Of a stretch of 64,000 nucleotides of DNA, positions 9,060 to 17,230 are shown piece after piece; within the stretch, counting starts at the first letter, position 1, and each line of letters begins with the position of its first letter. The notes beneath the pieces were generated by a model that saw only the letters and a program-made list of their open reading frames with translations, had not been told where the DNA came from and searched no databases. Origin of the DNA: CAYQCE01 sp964415885 (GTDB taxonomy: Bacteria; Zixibacteria; MSB-5A5; JAABVY01; JAHJOQ01). The position numbers and the translations under genes were made by a program. Location: contig CAYQCE010000006.1 in assembly GCA_964415885.1 (NCBI GenBank), positions 28,932-92,931 on the forward strand, in the 5' to 3' direction.

Positions 9060-10058
9060 ATGCCGGCGAATTTGACACCACAGTACAAGGAAGCGGAAGA
9101 TCGCTACAAACAGGCCAAGTCTGATGAGGAGCGGCTGGCGTGCCTCGAGGAGATGATGCGTGTCATCCCCAAGCACAAGGGGACCGAGAAGATGCGCGCC
9201 GACATCAAGTCGCGCATGGCGAAACTCCGTCAGCAGCTCGAGTCTCCGAAGAAGCAGACGGGCGGGAGCCGTCAACAGGCCATCGACCATGTCGAAAAAC
9301 ACGGCGCCGCGCAGATCGTCCTGCTCGGACCACCCAACAGCGGAAAATCGTTCTTCCTCACGACCGTGACCGCCGCCGAGACCGAGGTCGCCGAATATCC
9401 ATACACAACTCGGACGCCAACACCCGGCATGATGGAATTCGAGACGATTCAGTTTCAGATGGTGGACTTGCCTCCTATTGCGCCGGATTTCTTCGAGAAT
9501 TGGATGACGAACATCATCCGAAACAGCGATTTTATCATGCTGATGGCCGATCTTGCAGCAGATGATCTTCTCGAGGGCATGGACGCCGTAGTATCGAAGC
9601 TCGATGAGCTGAAGATGATCCTGGTAAGAAAGGAGATCCCTGAGGATTACGAGGGGTCGCAGTTCTGCAAGAGGGCCGTCGTAGCCGCGAACAAGTCGGA
9701 CGCTTCCGGAGCCGGGGATCGGCTGGAGATCCTGAAGGAATTCTATGCCGACAGATTCGATATCATACCGATATCATGCAAGAAGCGCGAGGGGATCGCG
9801 CGGCTTCAGCGGCACATCTTCGACGCCCTCCAGATTATGCGAGTTTATACCAAGACTCCAGGCAAGGATGTGAAGTATGTCGATCCGATAGTCCTCCCGA
9901 TAGGATCGACCGTGGAGGACGCAGCTTTCGAATTGCACAAGGATTTCGCTCACAAGCTTCAGTTTGCGCGGGTCTGGGGGGATGGCAAGTTCGACGGGCA
10001 GCGGGTTACGCTGAAGTATGAATTATCGGACAAGGATGTCGTCGAGTTTCATATCTGA
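9060..10058 (+). CDS. DRG/Obg-like GTPase with C-terminal TGS domain
   Basis: 332 aa. A charged helical N-terminus (about 1-75, coiled-coil-like) precedes a G domain: G1 GPPNSGKS (90-97), a G2-region EYPYTTRTPTPG, G3 written DLPPIAPDF instead of DxPG, G4 NKSD and G5 SCKK. The C-terminus (about 255-332) is a TGS-like domain (IRVYTKTPGK then STVEDAAFELHKDF). This order matches DRG proteins, known mainly from archaea and eukaryotes and linked to ribosomes. The altered G3 may change hydrolysis. A TTG at 9024 would extend it, but that codon is part of the -35 box. No Shine-Dalgarno precedes 9060. It converges with the ABC operon, with a 4-base gap. Confidence 0.9.
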   Translation: MPANLTPQYKEAEDRYKQAKSDEERLACLEEMMRVIPKHKGTEKMRADIKSRMAKLRQQLESPKKQTGGSRQQAIDHVEKHGAAQIVLLGPPNSGKSFFLTTVTAAETEVAEYPYTTRTPTPGMMEFETIQFQMVDLPPIAPDFFENWMTNIIRNSDFIMLMADLAADDLLEGMDAVVSKLDELKMILVRKEIPEDYEGSQFCKRAVVAANKSDASGAGDRLEILKEFYADRFDIIPISCKKREGIARLQRHIFDALQIMRVYTKTPGKDVKYVDPIVLPIGSTVEDAAFELHKDFAHKLQFARVWGDGKFDGQRVTLKYELSDKDVVEFHI

Positions 10059-10062
10059 CCGA

Positions 10063-10794
10063 CTACTGCATTGCATCCAGTCTTTTGCGCTCCAGGAGTG
10101 CCTTCATATCTGCGGCCATCTCACGTGGCCTGCTGTGGATCACGCCGTCCTTCAGATACACGACCCGATTTGTCCGTGTGGCAACGGTCGAGTCATGAGT
10201 GATCATGAGGATTGTTGATCCCGCTCTCCAGAGCTCTTCGAAGAGATCGATGATCGCCCTGCCCGACTTCGAGTCGAGATTGCCGGTCGGTTCGTCCGCG
10301 AGGATCAGCTTCGGCTTGTTGGCGAGCGATCGCGCGATCGCGACACGCTGCATTTCACCACCCGAGAGCTCCCTCGGCTTGTGATCGAGACGATCCCCGA
10401 GGCCCACGCGCTCCAAAAGCTCCGTAGTCCGTTTCTTTCGCTCCTTCGCGTTGACATTCCCGAAGATCATCGGCAGCTCGACATTTTCATAAGCGGTCGC
10501 GTACGGCAGCAGATTAAACGCCTGAAACACGAAACCAATCTTACGGTTACGTGTTTCCGCCAGACGGGACATACTCAGGCTCTCAACATACTCGCCATCG
10601 AGCTGATACTTGCCGTCGGAAGGTGTATCGAGGCAGCCTGCGATGTTCATGAGGGTCGATTTGCCGGAACCGGATGGTCCGACGATCGAGACGAATTCTC
10701 CGCCGTCAATTTCGAGATCTATGCCCTTGAGCGCCTCGACTTTGATCTTGCCCGTATTGTAGTGCTTGCGAATTGCTTCCATCTTGATCATCAT
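10063..10794 (-). CDS. ABC transporter ATP-binding protein (MacB/LolD type)
   Basis: 243 aa. Walker A GPSGSGKST (about 40-48), Q-loop FQAFNLLP, signature LSGGEMQRVAIARSL, Walker B LILADEPTGNLD and H-loop MITHD are all intact. It energises the two FtsX-type permeases upstream; with the adaptor this makes a tripartite MacAB-like export system acting from the periplasm, not a transmembrane pump. It is the last gene of the four-gene minus-strand operon. GGGAGG lies 7 nt before the ATG. The substrate (peptide, lipid, lipoprotein or antibiotic) is unknown. Confidence 0.96.
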   Translation of the reverse strand: MMIKMEAIRKHYNTGKIKVEALKGIDLEIDGGEFVSIVGPSGSGKSTLMNIAGCLDTPSDGKYQLDGEYVESLSMSRLAETRNRKIGFVFQAFNLLPYATAYENVELPMIFGNVNAKERKKRTTELLERVGLGDRLDHKPRELSGGEMQRVAIARSLANKPKLILADEPTGNLDSKSGRAIIDLFEELWRAGSTILMITHDSTVATRTNRVVYLKDGVIHSRPREMAADMKALLERKRLDAMQ

Positions 10795-10806
10795 GATGCT
10801 ACCTCC

Positions 10807-12087
10807 CTACTCGTATCTGAGCGATTCGACCGGGTTTACGGATGCCGCACGTCGCGCCGGAAAAAACCCGGAGACAAGACCTATCATGGCGAGAACAGCA
10901 ATCGTAATCATCGCGATTGGAACGGAGATCGTTGGCGTACCGAGCCACTGCATCGCATCCGAGTCCATCGGCAGAGAACCGAGAATTCCCGCAATCGTGA
11001 ATGATGCAAGCAGACCGACGGCGCCGCCGATTCCGGCAATGAGCAACGCCTCGAGCATAAACTGAACCATGACCTGCCCGCGTTTCGCACCCATCGCCAT
11101 CTTGACGCCGATTTCCGCTGTCCGTTCGCGCACGGCAACGTACATAATATTCGCCACGCCTACACCGGCAACGAGCAGTGTCAATCCGCCGATCACGCCG
11201 AAGAATATCTGCATTCCGATCATGACTTTGTTCATCACTTCAGCATCCTCGATTACGTTCCAGATCGAGAGAGCGCGACGATCGTCCGGATCGAACTGGT
11301 ACTTTGAAGAGAGGATGTCATAGAGCCGATCCTCGATCTGCTCGGTTTGGCTGATATCTCTCGGTTTGACTACGAGATTGTTCAAAACGCGGCGATTGAA
11401 TATCGTGCCGAATGTCGTTCGTGGAATAAATGCGGTGTTCCAGTCGGGACCGGAATACATCCCCATCTGTAGTTTCTTCTGCATTACGCCAATCACGGTG
11501 AACTGCACGTCGTTTATTTCGATTGTCTTGCCGATGGGATCGATCGCACCGGGGCTGCCCGGCTCCCCAAACAGATCGTCGCGAATCTCATTGCCGATGA
11601 ATGTCACCCGGCGTTTCTCCTCCATGTCGAGCCGGTTGAAGAACCTGCCGCCCTGTTCGGGATACATCGAGCGCATAATCTCATACTCGGGAGTTACTCC
11701 GTTGACTTTGTTGTTTATGCTTTTCTTCCCATGTGAAATCTCGCGTCCCCACGTTATGAACTCACCGGACACATATTCCAACTCCGGCACCTGTTCCCTT
11801 ATGTAAGGAATTACATCTTCCCGTAATCGAATTGGTCTGCCGCGGGGCAAGCCCTTGTATGGTTTCTCGGTCTGGCCGCCCCAGATAATCAGGATACCGT
11901 CCCCGAGACCCTTCTTGTTGATCTCGAGCTGGTTCTTCAGACCCTCGCCGAACGCGAGCAGCATCGTGATCGAGAGAGTACCCCAGACAATCGCGGCCAT
12001 AGTCAGCGACATGCGAAGCTTCTGGCTCTTCAGCTCGCGAAAGAAGAGCCTGGTAATGAGCCGTATGTTACTCCAGATACTGCGCAT
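10807..12087 (-). CDS. MacB-type ABC transporter permease (second of two)
   Basis: 426 aa. An N-terminal membrane helix (about 20-45), a large periplasmic MacB-PCD domain (about 45-285) and three C-terminal helices make an FtsX-like domain ending in the typical GFFPARRAASVNPVESLRYE. It starts 2 nt after the stop of the previous permease, so translation is probably coupled. Sequence similarity to the preceding permease suggests an old duplication and a heterodimeric transporter. Confidence 0.94.
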   Translation of the reverse strand: MRSIWSNIRLITRLFFRELKSQKLRMSLTMAAIVWGTLSITMLLAFGEGLKNQLEINKKGLGDGILIIWGGQTEKPYKGLPRGRPIRLREDVIPYIREQVPELEYVSGEFITWGREISHGKKSINNKVNGVTPEYEIMRSMYPEQGGRFFNRLDMEEKRRVTFIGNEIRDDLFGEPGSPGAIDPIGKTIEINDVQFTVIGVMQKKLQMGMYSGPDWNTAFIPRTTFGTIFNRRVLNNLVVKPRDISQTEQIEDRLYDILSSKYQFDPDDRRALSIWNVIEDAEVMNKVMIGMQIFFGVIGGLTLLVAGVGVANIMYVAVRERTAEIGVKMAMGAKRGQVMVQFMLEALLIAGIGGAVGLLASFTIAGILGSLPMDSDAMQWLGTPTISVPIAMITIAVLAMIGLVSGFFPARRAASVNPVESLRYE

Positions 12088-12089
12088 TG

Positions 12090-13319
12090 TTACATCTTCA
12101 ATGATTCGACCGGGTTAAGATTCGCGGCGCGCCTGGCAGGGAAAAACCCGGCGAGCACACCAATTAGCATCAGAAGCGATACTGAAAGCACCGCCTCGAC
12201 AGTCGAGACACTTGGAACCCCAACGTAGTCTTCTATATCCATCGAACCGATCAGCTTGATCAGCAGCATAGCGAAGGCGAATCCGGTAACACCGCCGATG
12301 ATTGTGATGAAAAGCGTTTCCAGCAGGAACTGCGTCAAAATGAAGCCCTTCCTGGCTCCGAGAGACAGCTTCAAACCGATCTCACGCGATCTTTCCTTAA
12401 CGACGACATACATGATGTTCGCCACACCGATTCCACCGACGATGAGGGTTGCAAAGGAGATCATCAGCAGGAATATCCTGAAACCCCAGAAGAAAGATGA
12501 GAAGAACTCCATGTTTTCCGTCGTGTCCCACATGGACAGGGCCTGCTTGTCATCGGGACTGAACTTGTACTTCTTGCCCATCAATTCGAAGATTTTGCGT
12601 TTGGCAACATCGTGGACTTCGAGTGATTGAGCTTTCCAGATCACAATGTCCGCGTATTTGTGCCCAAACATCATGGCGGAGGTCGTATACGGCATGAATA
12701 CCTTGTCCTCGTCTCGGCCGCTGTACGAGGAGTCTTGTCCCTTCTCGACCATCACGCCTATCACGGTGAACGGCACACCCTGGATTTCTATAACCTTGCC
12801 AATTGGATCCTCGTCACCGAATACATCCACTGCAAGATCATTCCCGAGAAAGCACACTCTGCGGCGCATCTCGACATCCACATCATTAATGAACCTGCCG
12901 CCCCAATCGGGTATGACATTCCGCATCGTGCCAAACTCGGGTGCCACACCGGCAATCTGAGCGGAAACTCGCACCCTGTCACGCTTCACCGAAACTCCCC
13001 AGTTCTGGTATTCAATGGACGCTGACTGCAGCTCGGGTATCTGCTCCTTCATCAGGGCGACATCGGATTCGCGGAGCATTATTCCGCGACCTTTCGGAAG
13101 TCCTTCATAGGTGATCGAGGTCCGCCCCGGGAACATTATGACAATATTCTCGCCGAGGCCCTTGAATTGCTTCTCCTGATGCTTGTGGATACCGTGACCA
13201 AACGCGCCGAGAAGTATCAGTGCGGCCGTCCCCCAGAAGATGCCGAACAGAGTCAGCCCCGAACGCAGCTTCTGTGCCCGCATGTCGCGGAGAATCTGTC
13301 TGATAAACATGAGATGCAT
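12090..13319 (-). CDS. MacB-type ABC transporter permease (first of two)
   Basis: About 409 aa with the same layout as its neighbour: one N-terminal helix, a periplasmic MacB-PCD domain, and three C-terminal helices ending GFFPARRAANLNPVESLKM. The frame is open back to 13388, but that would run 62 bases into the adaptor gene; the ATG at 13319 (7 bases after the adaptor stop) or 13310 is more likely. No strong ribosome site is visible, consistent with coupling to the adaptor. Confidence 0.93.
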   Translation of the reverse strand: MHLMFIRQILRDMRAQKLRSGLTLFGIFWGTAALILLGAFGHGIHKHQEKQFKGLGENIVIMFPGRTSITYEGLPKGRGIMLRESDVALMKEQIPELQSASIEYQNWGVSVKRDRVRVSAQIAGVAPEFGTMRNVIPDWGGRFINDVDVEMRRRVCFLGNDLAVDVFGDEDPIGKVIEIQGVPFTVIGVMVEKGQDSSYSGRDEDKVFMPYTTSAMMFGHKYADIVIWKAQSLEVHDVAKRKIFELMGKKYKFSPDDKQALSMWDTTENMEFFSSFFWGFRIFLLMISFATLIVGGIGVANIMYVVVKERSREIGLKLSLGARKGFILTQFLLETLFITIIGGVTGFAFAMLLIKLIGSMDIEDYVGVPSVSTVEAVLSVSLLMLIGVLAGFFPARRAANLNPVESLKM

Positions 13320-13326
13320 CTGGCTG

Positions 13327-14421
13327 CTACTCGATGGTTTTCGGAGGTTTCTCGACGATTTCCTGGCCCTCGGAGAGGCCGGAAACAATCTCGACCGTTA
13401 TCCCGTCCGACAATCCGATTTCGACCGGCATCTCAGCGATCGTACCAATGGAATCACGCACATCGACAAAGGTTGAGTCACTCCTGAAGGTAATGAGGCG
13501 TTCCGGCACGACGAGCACCTCGTTCTTCTCGTCTACGATGATCTCCGCATTGGCGGAATATCCTGCTCGGAGTGTGGAGTTGCCGGTAGAGGAGGATATC
13601 CTGACCTCGACATCAAACACCGTTGTATTGTCCTGCTTGCGCGCTTTCGGGGAAATCTTGTACAGCATGCCGTAGATCGTGTCGTTCGGAATCGCGCCGA
13701 TCTGAAGCTGTACGTTCATACCCTCCTGCAGCTTGCCTACATCGATCTCATCCACCGTGCCTCGGAAGATCAGGCTGTCCATCGCAGCGAGAGCCATTAG
13801 TTCGGTTCCCTGCTGGTACGAGGTCAACGGCACTACCGGATCGCCCTCATCCACGAACCTCTGCAGAACGACTCCCGAGATCGGTGCGCGAATAACATTC
13901 TCGACTTCACGGCCGGCGATATTCGTCTTCCCCTCTTGAATCAGCGAGAGCTTCTCTCTGGCGGATGCCAGACGAACCTTTGCCTCCTCGTAGGCCTGCT
14001 GAGAATCCTCCAACTCGCTCTCGGAAATGAGGTTCTTCTCGAACAGCCCCTTTATCCGCTCGTATCCTCGTTTTGCATTCTGAAAAGTAACGTCGGCGAG
14101 TTCAACCTGGCGTTTCGATTCTGCGTACTCGATCGGAGTTGGCTGTGGTGCAATATCAAACAGCGGATTCCCAACTTCAACTCTGTCGCCGACTTCGACA
14201 TAGGCGCGGGATACTATACCGGAAATCTGCGATTTTACAACAATGTCACGTTCGGGCTCTATCTGCCCTATTGCCATAGCCTTATCCACAACATTGCCGC
14301 GCTCGACCGTGTGTATGGTCATGCCCTGCTCATTGCTCGAGGATGATTTGGAGAATCCGAAGACGATCGCGACGACCACCACGACGAGTACAACGCCGAT
14401 GATTGCCAGTTTTTTGCCCAT
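13327..14421 (-). CDS. Periplasmic adaptor (membrane fusion) subunit, MacA-like
   Basis: 364 aa. An uncleaved N-terminal membrane anchor (about 4-23) is followed by barrel-sandwich halves (GQIEPERDIVVKSQISGIV and VIRAPISGVVLQRFVDEGDPV) flanking a helical hairpin (about 95-160), then beta-barrel and membrane-proximal domains. This is the HlyD/MacA adaptor plan, bridging inner-membrane permeases to an outer-membrane channel. It is first in the operon with two permeases and an ATPase; no TolC-like channel gene is nearby. GGGAGA precedes the ATG. Confidence 0.95.
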   Translation of the reverse strand: MGKKLAIIGVVLVVVVVAIVFGFSKSSSSNEQGMTIHTVERGNVVDKAMAIGQIEPERDIVVKSQISGIVSRAYVEVGDRVEVGNPLFDIAPQPTPIEYAESKRQVELADVTFQNAKRGYERIKGLFEKNLISESELEDSQQAYEEAKVRLASAREKLSLIQEGKTNIAGREVENVIRAPISGVVLQRFVDEGDPVVPLTSYQQGTELMALAAMDSLIFRGTVDEIDVGKLQEGMNVQLQIGAIPNDTIYGMLYKISPKARKQDNTTVFDVEVRISSSTGNSTLRAGYSANAEIIVDEKNEVLVVPERLITFRSDSTFVDVRDSIGTIAEMPVEIGLSDGITVEIVSGLSEGQEIVEKPPKTIE

Positions 14422-14867
14422 GAGCTATCTCCCAATCTGACTTTACATACTCGGTATGTTCGTTCCTGTTGATAGCTTCTATACGGAGAGCGATTCGTTT
14501 ATGTTTCAATGATTCAGAAAAGGGGCGGGATGATACATCTGTCTTCGATGACATTATTTCGTGGCTGATGTACGTCCTGAGGCCGTCCCGGAAGGCACCA
14601 AAACGGTTACGGCAGATCCTGATCCCGATGAGAATCGGGATTGTGATCTGCCGTCAGCTCGGTCACGCTCATGTTAGTCTGCGACTTATGAACGGTCAGG
14701 TCACACCTGCCTGCGGCGGGCAGGACCTGACCGAACTTCACTACCCGCCTTTTTCAACAAGCTCCAGATAGCCCTGGGCCACAATGTGTGCATACGCATT
14801 CACATTCCGGCAGTTCTTGCCCGGCAATCGCCGGGTGTGAACTGCCAGCAATCCAAAACTCAATCTA
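14422..14867. other. Intergenic region rich in palindromic repeats
   Basis: No gene seen. It contains a repeat also found at 45.7 kb (14601-14706), a nested palindrome (14694-14732), an orphan TTTTTCAACAAGC end (about 14750-14762) shared with the elements at 50.6 and 57.5 kb, and a further hairpin (14809-14846: GGCAGTTC/GAACTGCC around CCCGGC/GCCGGG) just downstream of the SPFH gene. That last hairpin lacks a T-run on the minus strand, so it is more REP-like than a clear terminator. Confidence 0.6.
14601..14732. repeat. Interspersed palindromic repeat, copy A
   Basis: A long hairpin 14609-14654 (ACGGCAGATC/GATCTGCCGT outer arms, ATCCCGAT/ATCGGGAT inner arms) is followed by GGTCAGGTCACAC and a second nested palindrome (GGTCAGG/CCTGACC around CCTGCC/GGCAGG). 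The ordered blocks CGTTACG, ATCCTG, GTGATCTG and GGTCAGGTCACAC recur at 45738-45837, so this is a dispersed family, not a lone terminator. Confidence 0.65.
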
Positions 14868-15692
14868 TCAGTTCCCGCCGAGGATCAACGGCAGACCTTC
14901 CTTGCCCGCACCGATCACGACGACCTTGGCATTCGGAGAATTCGAGAGCTTCTCCGTAGCCTCGATACCCTTCCATTTCAGCAAGTTCTGAGTCAGACCC
15001 GCAGACACGATTTTCTGGAAGTCCGAGATGCCCTGCGCCTCGATTCGTTTACGCTCGGCCTCCTGCGTCTCTTTTCGGAGCACGAATTCCATCCGTTGAG
15101 CTTCCTGATCGGCAGCGAGTTTCTCATTGATAGCATCCGTGATCTTCTTCGGCAGAGTAACATCGCGTACGATAACATCATCGATCTCGATGAATTTCTG
15201 CGCCATCTGCTTCTGCATCCCTTCCCTGATCAGTGTCGCGATTTCCTCCCGCTTGGTCGAGTAGATCTCTTCCGGCTTATAGAGTCCAACCGTGCCACGC
15301 GCGATTCCGCGAAGCGCCGGTTTTATCACGATGTCCATATAGCGCGGACCGATAGTAATCTGGAGGCTGTCAAGCTTGGCGGCAATCGGCCGGTACCACA
15401 CAGATACATCCAGGGCAATCGTTGCACCATCAGATGAGAGTACGTTCAAAGTCTCCTTTGTGTCCTGAGTCTGCGTGCGATAGACATAAACGGAGTTCCA
15501 CGGCAAATGCCATTGGAATCCCTCACCGTAGATTTTGCCCATTTCCGTTCCGCCACTGAACTTGAGATACTTGACCCCATGATGTCCCGATGGCACCTGC
15601 GTGCCGCAACCGGTCGTCAGGAGCGGTACGGCAAACAACAGAACCGCAGCCAGTGCGATTTTGAGTACTTTTCTGGAATGCGTTTTCAACAT
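14868..15692 (-). CDS. SPFH/prohibitin (band 7) family protein with lipobox-like N-terminus
   Basis: 274 aa. The hydrophobic N-terminus (about 11-28) ends in LLTTGC, which fits a lipoprotein signal; ordinary prohibitins keep a membrane anchor there. An SPFH domain follows (about 30-190: GEGFQWHLPWNSVYVYRTQ, LDVSVWYRP, GIARGTVGLYKPEEIYS), then a helical coiled coil (about 190-240, with EKLAADQEAQRME) as in prohibitin rings. Members scaffold membrane microdomains or regulate membrane proteases. AAGGAGGT precedes the ATG. Monocistronic as far as can be seen. Confidence 0.88.
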   Translation of the reverse strand: MLKTHSRKVLKIALAAVLLFAVPLLTTGCGTQVPSGHHGVKYLKFSGGTEMGKIYGEGFQWHLPWNSVYVYRTQTQDTKETLNVLSSDGATIALDVSVWYRPIAAKLDSLQITIGPRYMDIVIKPALRGIARGTVGLYKPEEIYSTKREEIATLIREGMQKQMAQKFIEIDDVIVRDVTLPKKITDAINEKLAADQEAQRMEFVLRKETQEAERKRIEAQGISDFQKIVSAGLTQNLLKWKGIEATEKLSNSPNAKVVVIGAGKEGLPLILGGN

Positions 15693-15804
15693 GATCGGAC
15701 CTCCTTGTATTGTTATTGAGTCTCAATTCCGTTGATCTTCCCTTATCTTACATGAGATATCCAATTAAAACAGCAAAAAAGTGGCTTCACTGTTTCCAAA
15801 AGTC

Positions 15805-15832
15805 TGGACTAAAGCAGCGATTTTTGTAAATT
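15805..15832 (+). promoter_or_regulatory. Putative promoter of the CoA-transferase gene
   Basis: TGGACT at 15805-15810, a 16-base spacer, and TAAATT at 15827-15832. The ATG at 15839 falls at the expected transcription start and no Shine-Dalgarno is present, so the mRNA may be leaderless. Confidence 0.45.
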
Positions 15833-15838
15833 CACGGC

Positions 15839-17224
15839 ATGAAAGTAGTCAAGACACCAGAAGAGGCGATAAACTCGCAGATCGTAAAGCCGGGCAGTGT
15901 AATCTACACTTCCGGCAACGCCGCGACTCCACAGGACCTTCTGCTGCAGCTCGCTCAGGATACCTCCATTCAGCATGTCGCGCTGTATAGTGTACTTCCT
16001 CTCGGTGAGCGGATACTCCCCTTGTTTTCTGAAGAACGCTGCAAGACACTGACGCACCGGGTGCTTTTTAACAGCCACATTTCGCGCGAAGCAGTAAACA
16101 AGGGGTGGGCGAAGTATCATCCGATGCATCTCTCGGAAATCCCGAAATACGCCAAACGGGAAGGCGGCCCGAATGTCGTGCTCTTGACAGTTCAGGGGCC
16201 TGATTCCGGCGGCAATTACTCGCTGGGAACCACGGTTGAGAGCGTTTTGGCAGCTATATATTCCGCGAAGAGACGCGGGGGGCTGGTGATAGCCGAGCGA
16301 AACGCCCGGATGCCGTTCGTACTCGGCACAACCATACCGTCGGAGTACATAGACTTTCTCGTTGACTCGGATTATGAGCTTCCATCCAGTCCCGTCAAAC
16401 AGCCGGATGACCTCGCGGTGAGAATCGGGGAGATCATTGCCGCACTCTATGTCCGGGACGGCCGCGGGAATGAACCCGGCTCGACACTTCAGTACGGCAT
16501 AGGCGAGGTCCCCGAGGCCGTGACGTCCGCGATCCTGAAACGCGGTGTCGGCGATCTCGGGATTCACACCGAGTTGTTCGCTTCCGCGATGCAAAGACTG
16601 ATCGAAGAGGGTGTTGTGACCAACCGCTGGAAGAGCAATATCAATTTTTCGATATCATCGATCTTTCTTGCCAAGGACCAGAAGGGGTATGAGTGGCTCA
16701 ATTACAACAGCTCAGTGCAGAGCCGGCCGTCCGACTACACGAACAGCGTATTTCGAATCGCCCAGCAGCCGAGAATGGTCACGATAAACAGCGCGATCGG
16801 TGTGGATCTGCAGGGTAACATCTGGGCCGACTCGCTCGATGCCAGAAAGATATATTCCGGCGTGGGAGGACAGAGCGACTTCATACGTGGCGCACAATAC
16901 TCAGAAGGTGGCGTGGCAATCATTGCGCTGAAATCCAAGACCGGTAAGGGAATTTCGAAGATAGTCGACCGGTGCCCGGCGGGAATCACTACTACCGCTA
17001 TTCCGGCAGATCAGGTTATCATAGTTTCCGAGCACGGCGCATTTGACCCGAGACGGCTGAGCCTCGGTGAGCGTGCGGTTGGTATTGCACATCTTGCGGC
17101 GCCCGAGAAGCGAGATGAGCTGCTAAAGATAATCCGGGATGATCCGGCATTCCACCGTCCGAAACTGGAATCGAACAAAATTCCGGGATTCACATCATAC
17201 GAGGAAGCGCTGGAGAGAATGTAA
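15839..17224 (+). CDS. Acetyl-CoA hydrolase/transferase family protein
   Basis: 461 aa, the usual length of the family (acetate or 4-hydroxybutyrate CoA-transferases). N-terminal domain GSVIYTSGNAATPQDLL, the GIGEVPEAV motif (about 222-230), whose glutamate region binds the CoA thioester, and a C-terminal GGQSDFIRGAQYSEGG substrate loop. It moves CoA between acyl groups, for example acetyl-CoA and a second acid. It converges, with 6 bases between, with the ADP-forming acetyl-CoA synthetase gene, so both enzymes probably serve acetate/acyl-CoA energy metabolism. The acyl partner is not deducible. Confidence 0.92.
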   Translation: MKVVKTPEEAINSQIVKPGSVIYTSGNAATPQDLLLQLAQDTSIQHVALYSVLPLGERILPLFSEERCKTLTHRVLFNSHISREAVNKGWAKYHPMHLSEIPKYAKREGGPNVVLLTVQGPDSGGNYSLGTTVESVLAAIYSAKRRGGLVIAERNARMPFVLGTTIPSEYIDFLVDSDYELPSSPVKQPDDLAVRIGEIIAALYVRDGRGNEPGSTLQYGIGEVPEAVTSAILKRGVGDLGIHTELFASAMQRLIEEGVVTNRWKSNINFSISSIFLAKDQKGYEWLNYNSSVQSRPSDYTNSVFRIAQQPRMVTINSAIGVDLQGNIWADSLDARKIYSGVGGQSDFIRGAQYSEGGVAIIALKSKTGKGISKIVDRCPAGITTTAIPADQVIIVSEHGAFDPRRLSLGERAVGIAHLAAPEKRDELLKIIRDDPAFHRPKLESNKIPGFTSYEEALERM

Positions 17225-17230
17225 CGGGGG

